Of a DNA stretch of 64,000 nt, positions 61,158 to 64,000 are shown piece by piece; the first letter of the stretch is position 1; each line of letters begins with the position of its first letter. The stretch spans positions 1 through 64,000 of the forward strand of contig NZ_QQNA01000031.1 of NCBI RefSeq assembly GCF_003346515.1, written 5' to 3'. A program made the position numbers and the translations under genes. The notes beneath the pieces were generated by a model, which was given only the letters and a program-made list of their open reading frames with translations, was not told where the DNA came from and ran no database searches. Origin of the DNA: Streptomyces corynorhini. GTDB taxonomy: Bacteria > Actinomycetota > Actinomycetes > Streptomycetales > Streptomycetaceae.

Positions 61158-61756
61158 ATGCCGGGTCGGTGGACTTCGTCAGAACCGCCGGAGTCCCAAC
61201 TCACCTTCACGGTGGAATCGCGCGAACTCCGGAGGCTGACCTTCAAGAAGCCGACCGAGGAGGCCCTCGCCCGCAGAATGGGGTGCGGTCGCAGACGCGC
61301 CGTTACCCGCCCACGCAGTACACGACCCGGGCCTCCGCCCAATACTTCCGGACCATCCTGGACTGGGCCGGCGAGGACAGCGACGACGAACGAAGGGTGC
61401 GGCGCATCATCGGTATCCCCGAACGCAAGGGGCTTCCTGACCGGGACATGTTCGCCTGGGCCCGTCAGCACTACGAGGACAGCGAGCACATCCTCAACTA
61501 CGAGGCCAACGCGCCGCGGTGGACCGCGGCGGCCGACGGCCCGAACATGGCGCTGATCGACGACAGCCTGATGTTTCTGGCGTTCTCCGGCGGGCCACGT
61601 CAGAGGCTGAACGGCTTCTGTGCCGGGGATCCCGCGTTCATGACCTACTTCGCCTCGTACTTCGCCTCGTACTTCGACCAGCTCCGGGCGGCCGTCCAGC
61701 CGCTGGGCACCTACCTCGGCGAAGTGGACGGTGACCGCCCCGACAAGCCCGCGTAA
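61158..61756 (+). pseudogene. Frameshifted gene of unknown family
   Basis: From ATG 61158 the frame reads QLTFTVESRELRRLTFKKPT and EEALARRMG. The coding pattern then moves to another frame, which gives ASAQYFRTILDWAGEDSDDE and FAWARQHYEDSEHILNYEAN and ends at 61756. The second part alone could begin at GTG 61283, without a ribosome site. It contains a 12-base tandem duplication encoding FASYFASYF. I do not recognise the family. Either a frameshift or a sequencing error near 61280 would explain it. Confidence 0.45.
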
Positions 61757-61800
61757 TCCCACCGGTCCGCGGCGGACCCGTCCCGGCGTGGTAGCTTGCT

Positions 61801-61823
61801 TTGCATGGTAGATGGTTATGCAA
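61801..61823. promoter_or_regulatory. Inverted repeat over the padR start
   Basis: TTGCAT (61801-61806) and ATGCAA (61818-61823) flank 11 bases and overlap the ATG at 61805. TAGCTT (61792-61797) is a candidate -10 that would make the transcript leaderless. PadR proteins often repress their own gene from such sites. Confidence 0.5.
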
Positions 61824-62173
61824 GTATCCCCGGGGCGGATGGCCGAGTGGCGAGTCAGCTCCGTAAGGGGGTGCTGGAGTACTGCGTCCTGGCGCTGCTG
61901 CGGGACGGACCCCGCTACGGGGTGGAGCTGCTGGCGGAGCTTGCCAGGGTCGACGTCATGGCAACCAGCCAGGGCACGATCTACCCCCTGTTGTCGCGCC
62001 TCCGGCGAACCGGGCTCGCCGACACCCACCTGCGGGAATCCGAGAACGGACCGCCACGCAGGTACTACACACTGACCGACGCCGGACGTAGCGCGCTGGA
62101 GGAGTTCACCGCGAACTGGCCCTCCTTCCGCACCGCCGTCGACCACTTCCTCACCCCAGGAGAGACAACGTGA
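61805..62173 (+). CDS. PadR-family transcriptional regulator
   Basis: The protein has 122 residues. Winged HTH: LRKGVLEYCVLALLRDGPRYGVELLAELARVDVMATSQGTIYPLLSRLRRTGLADTHLRESENGPPRRYYTLTDAGRSAL, then a short helical tail. I chose ATG 61805; GTG 61847, closer to the domain, is an alternative. The stop overlaps the GTG of the next gene (GTGA at 62170-62173), a typical PadR-HAAS pair. Confidence 0.9.
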   Translation: MVDGYASIPGADGRVASQLRKGVLEYCVLALLRDGPRYGVELLAELARVDVMATSQGTIYPLLSRLRRTGLADTHLRESENGPPRRYYTLTDAGRSALEEFTANWPSFRTAVDHFLTPGETT

Positions 62174-62775
62174 ACGACACTTTCGCCCACCCCCTCGTGC
62201 ACTCCTATCTCTCCTCGGTCGGGGACCGGGCCGCGGTGCTTCCCGACGTCCGCCGTCAGGAACTGCTGGCAGATCTGCGCGAGCACATCGAAGTGGCGCT
62301 GGCGGAATCCGACACCGTCGACGAGGGCGATGTGCGCCGCGTCCTGGATCAACTGGGGACACCCGGGGAGATCGTCGCTGCCGCCCTGGCCGAGGAGGCG
62401 AACAGCGGCCCCGTACCGGAGAGCGGCAGGCGCACCGCGATCACCCTCTGTCTGATCGTCGTCGCGCTGCCGGCCGCGCTCATCCCGGTGATCGGATCGT
62501 TCTTCGCACCGGCTGCCATGATCGCCGCACTCGTACGGCTGTGGAGGTCCCGGCAGTGGGCACGCCGGGAGAAGTGGCAGGCGACGCTGCTCATGTTCTC
62601 GCCGGTCATCGTGGTCCCCGGGCTCGCCGCCGTCTTCTCCGTGGCAGGCGGCGGTCTGACGGCCGTCGCGGTGATGGCCACCCTGGTGGTGGCAGCTTCC
62701 CTCCCGGTGACAGCGGCGGTCCGGCTGCACCGTTCCGCCGCACGGGTCCGGCAGCGAATTCGCCGGACCGCATGA
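62170..62775 (+). CDS. HAAS-domain membrane protein, PadR partner
   Basis: The protein has 201 residues. The cytoplasmic HAAS-like domain (about 8-75: HSYLSSVGDRAAVLPDVRRQELLADLREHIEVAL ... LDQLGTPGEIVAAAL) is followed by a Pro/Gly linker and three or four helices (about 90-185). The HAAS domain is thought to pass a membrane signal to PadR. GTG start coupled to PadR. Confidence 0.88.
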   Translation: MNDTFAHPLVHSYLSSVGDRAAVLPDVRRQELLADLREHIEVALAESDTVDEGDVRRVLDQLGTPGEIVAAALAEEANSGPVPESGRRTAITLCLIVVALPAALIPVIGSFFAPAAMIAALVRLWRSRQWARREKWQATLLMFSPVIVVPGLAAVFSVAGGGLTAVAVMATLVVAASLPVTAAVRLHRSAARVRQRIRRTA

Positions 62776-62896
62776 CCCGTGACCGGCCCGCGCCGCCACC
62801 GTTACCGTCACCCCGAGGTGCTTTTCCGAAAGAGTCCATGGCCAGGCCGCCTGCAACGGTTCCGCGAACGCCAGAACCGCGCCTCTCGGCGCCCGT

Positions 62897-62934
62897 CGAA
62901 AGCACCGTCGACGAGTTCGTCAACGGTGCTTTCG
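62897..62934. terminator. Bidirectional terminator after HAAS gene
   Basis: CGAAAGCACCGT (62897-62908) pairs with ACGGTGCTTTCG (62923-62934). The loop region contains a further GACGA/TCGTC stem. It lies between convergent genes. Confidence 0.75.
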
Positions 62935-62980
62935 TGTCCTCAAGCCCCCAATTCTCAAGATCCCCGCAAGCGCCAGGTAC

Positions 62981-63502
62981 TCAGCCGTACTGCGGGCCGA
63001 ACGGCAGCGGGGGCTCCCGATACGCGTCCCGCTCGCCGTACGCGAGCGGCGCCGGAGCGGTGAGAGAGGGCTCCAGCAGGGATCTCTCCGACAGGGCGAC
63101 GGGCGTGATCAGAACCGGCAGCGCCCGGTCCATTCTCATGGCGTCCACGGATTCCGCGAGCAGTTCGTATTCGGTGGTGTCGTCGCGGGTGGCGACGCGG
63201 ATCAGGTGTCCCGCGGCCAACTGCTCCGCGATCATCTCCTGATGGGCCACGTCGTCCCGCCAGGCCCGCAGCGTGGCCGGTACGTCCGGCACGCTCTCTC
63301 CGACCGGAGTCAGCGCTCTGGCCGGAAAGTGCTCCCTTTCCGGGCTGGGGTCGAGCCGTTCCGCTATCCAGGTCGCCCGGTCCCGCAACCACCACAGTGC
63401 AAGAGCCAGAGTAGGGGCGCGATATGTTCCCAGAGGGACGCCGACTCGCTGTCCGCCGCAGATGCCGTACGCGGTGACATGGCACAGGAATTCGTCATGC
63501 AC
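62981..63502 (-). CDS. Hypothetical protein, 173 aa
   Basis: I do not recognise this protein. GTG at 63502 has AAGGAG seven bases upstream, and longer readings upstream look non-coding. It has no membrane segment; the middle (VPDVPATLRAWRDDVAHQEMIAEQLAAGHLIRVATRDDTTEYELLAESVDAM) is helical, and the tail is Pro/Tyr-rich (AYREPPLPFGPQYG). It is between the PadR operon and a divergent region of small genes. Confidence 0.6.
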   Translation of the reverse strand: MHDEFLCHVTAYGICGGQRVGVPLGTYRAPTLALALWWLRDRATWIAERLDPSPEREHFPARALTPVGESVPDVPATLRAWRDDVAHQEMIAEQLAAGHLIRVATRDDTTEYELLAESVDAMRMDRALPVLITPVALSERSLLEPSLTAPAPLAYGERDAYREPPLPFGPQYG

Positions 63503-63631
63503 GGCCGCTCTCCTTGCGCCGTTCTGTCCTGCCTGGTGGCCGGGGCCACAGTGCTTTTTCAGTGACGTCGCGCGGTCTCGCGGGGCGAATACGCAGGCCG
63601 ATTGCGCCGTATGGCGGAGATCGGTCTCCGA

Positions 63632-63799
63632 ATGCCCGAACTTACAACTATGAGGGAATTGCTGACGAGCTGTCACCAGGAAGTTCCGGCCACAATGCGA
63701 ACCGCCGTCCACCGGCTCGCCCCTACCGGGCGCCTGTGGTCCGGCACGCTCGACGCGCTCGAACGGCACCTTGAAGCGACGGAGGACGACACACCATGA
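63632..63799 (+). CDS. Small ORF coupled to the SRPBCC gene
   Basis: A possible 55-residue protein (MPELTTMRELLTSCHQ ... LERHLEATEDDTP). Its stop overlaps the next ATG (ATGA at 63796-63799), the main argument that it is translated. The start is uncertain; an ATG at 63602 is also in frame. I do not recognise it; it could be the remnant of a regulator that normally precedes such genes. Confidence 0.4.
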   Translation: MPELTTMRELLTSCHQEVPATMRTAVHRLAPTGRLWSGTLDALERHLEATEDDTP

Positions 63800-64000
63800 A
63801 CACCACCCCGGGCCCCCACCCGAACCCCGCTCGGCACCCGGACCCCGACGCCGCCGCGCCGGACAACGCCACCCTGACCACGACGGACGGCCGTACCGCG
63901 CTGCGCATGGAGCGCCGCCTCGCGCAGCCGCCCGAGCGGGTCTGGGCGGCGCTCACGGATCCCGCCGCGCTGGCGCAGTGGTTCCCCTCCGAGGTCGCAC
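63796..64000 (+). CDS. SRPBCC/AHSA1-family protein, N-terminal part (runs off window)
   Basis: The ATG at 63796 has GGAGG about eleven bases upstream. After a Pro/Asp-rich tail of 25 residues it reads RMERRLAQPPERVWAALTDPAALAQWFPSEV, the start of an AHSA1-type SRPBCC domain, a hydrophobic-ligand fold. The rest is beyond the window. Confidence 0.85.
   Translation, partial: MNTTPGPHPNPARHPDPDAAAPDNATLTTTDGRTALRMERRLAQPPERVWAALTDPAALAQWFPSEVA

Overview
The window is high-GC actinobacterial DNA, almost certainly a Streptomyces chromosome. The evidence is the codon bias, frequent GTG/TTG starts, AAGGAGG-type ribosome binding sites, LacI-controlled sugar operons without their own ATPase, CebR-type cellulase operators and a SapB (ram) lanthipeptide locus. 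No rRNA, tRNA, CRISPR array, prophage or complete transposase gene was seen. The right-hand half (from about 39 kb) is ordinary chromosomal housekeeping and membrane genes. The left half is dense in polysaccharide-degradation and developmental genes.

Layout. 1-16.8 kb: two LacI-regulated glycan operons facing each other. The rightward one (788-7744) encodes its own LacI regulator, a solute-binding lipoprotein, two permeases and a secreted clan GH-A glycosidase with CBM35-like modules. A GH36-type alpha-galactosidase starts divergently and runs off the left edge. The leftward one (15446-7828) encodes two permeases, a binding protein, a GH42 beta-galactosidase and a secreted GH30 enzyme with a ricin-type module, with a second LacI divergent. 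The enzyme set fits plant type II arabinogalactan (inference). 16.8-21 kb: small regulatory and metabolic genes with well-formed palindromes, plus a 181-bp MITE-like element. 21-22.6 kb: HtpX protease and PspAB. 22.9-30.4 kb: complete SapB cluster (RamR, RamB, RamA, RamS, RamC). 30.5-37 kb: cellulase island, GH5-GH6 against GH48, with two CebR-type boxes between. 37.3-43 kb: M4 metalloprotease, GST-like reductase, MFS exporter, ECF-like sigma factor with an unknown partner. 43-52.8 kb: DUF574 methyltransferase, voltage-gated-like channel, two CNNM/CorC-like proteins, LCP ligase, BlaI/M56 pair, TerD-TerD-TerB operon. 53-64 kb: transporters, BrkB-like protein, Pit phosphate transporter, PRC-barrel, GNAT, VOC, PAP2, DedA, a second BlaI/M56 pair, PadR-HAAS pair, and a partial SRPBCC gene at the right edge.

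How the genes work together. Binding proteins and permeases of both glycan operons must share an ATPase encoded elsewhere (MsiK in known streptomycetes). Secreted GH30 and GH-A enzymes would cut polymers outside the cell, and GH42 and GH36 would finish the imported oligosaccharides inside. GH5, GH6 and GH48 form an endo/exo set for crystalline cellulose, controlled by cello-oligosaccharide through CebR. RamC modifies RamS into SapB, RamA/RamB export it and RamR activates the operon.

Most notable signals: a BlaI-type dyad (TCTACA-N4-TGTAGA) recurs at three loci, linking two BlaI/M56 pairs with an LCP wall ligase and a Ter operon; the lacI at 788 looks leaderless, with an operator inside its first codons; a SapB variant with Asn instead of Asp at core position 12; a hairpin attenuator between ramS and ramA; a channel with an unusual TLDGL selectivity filter; perfect palindromes at 18287 and 55136.
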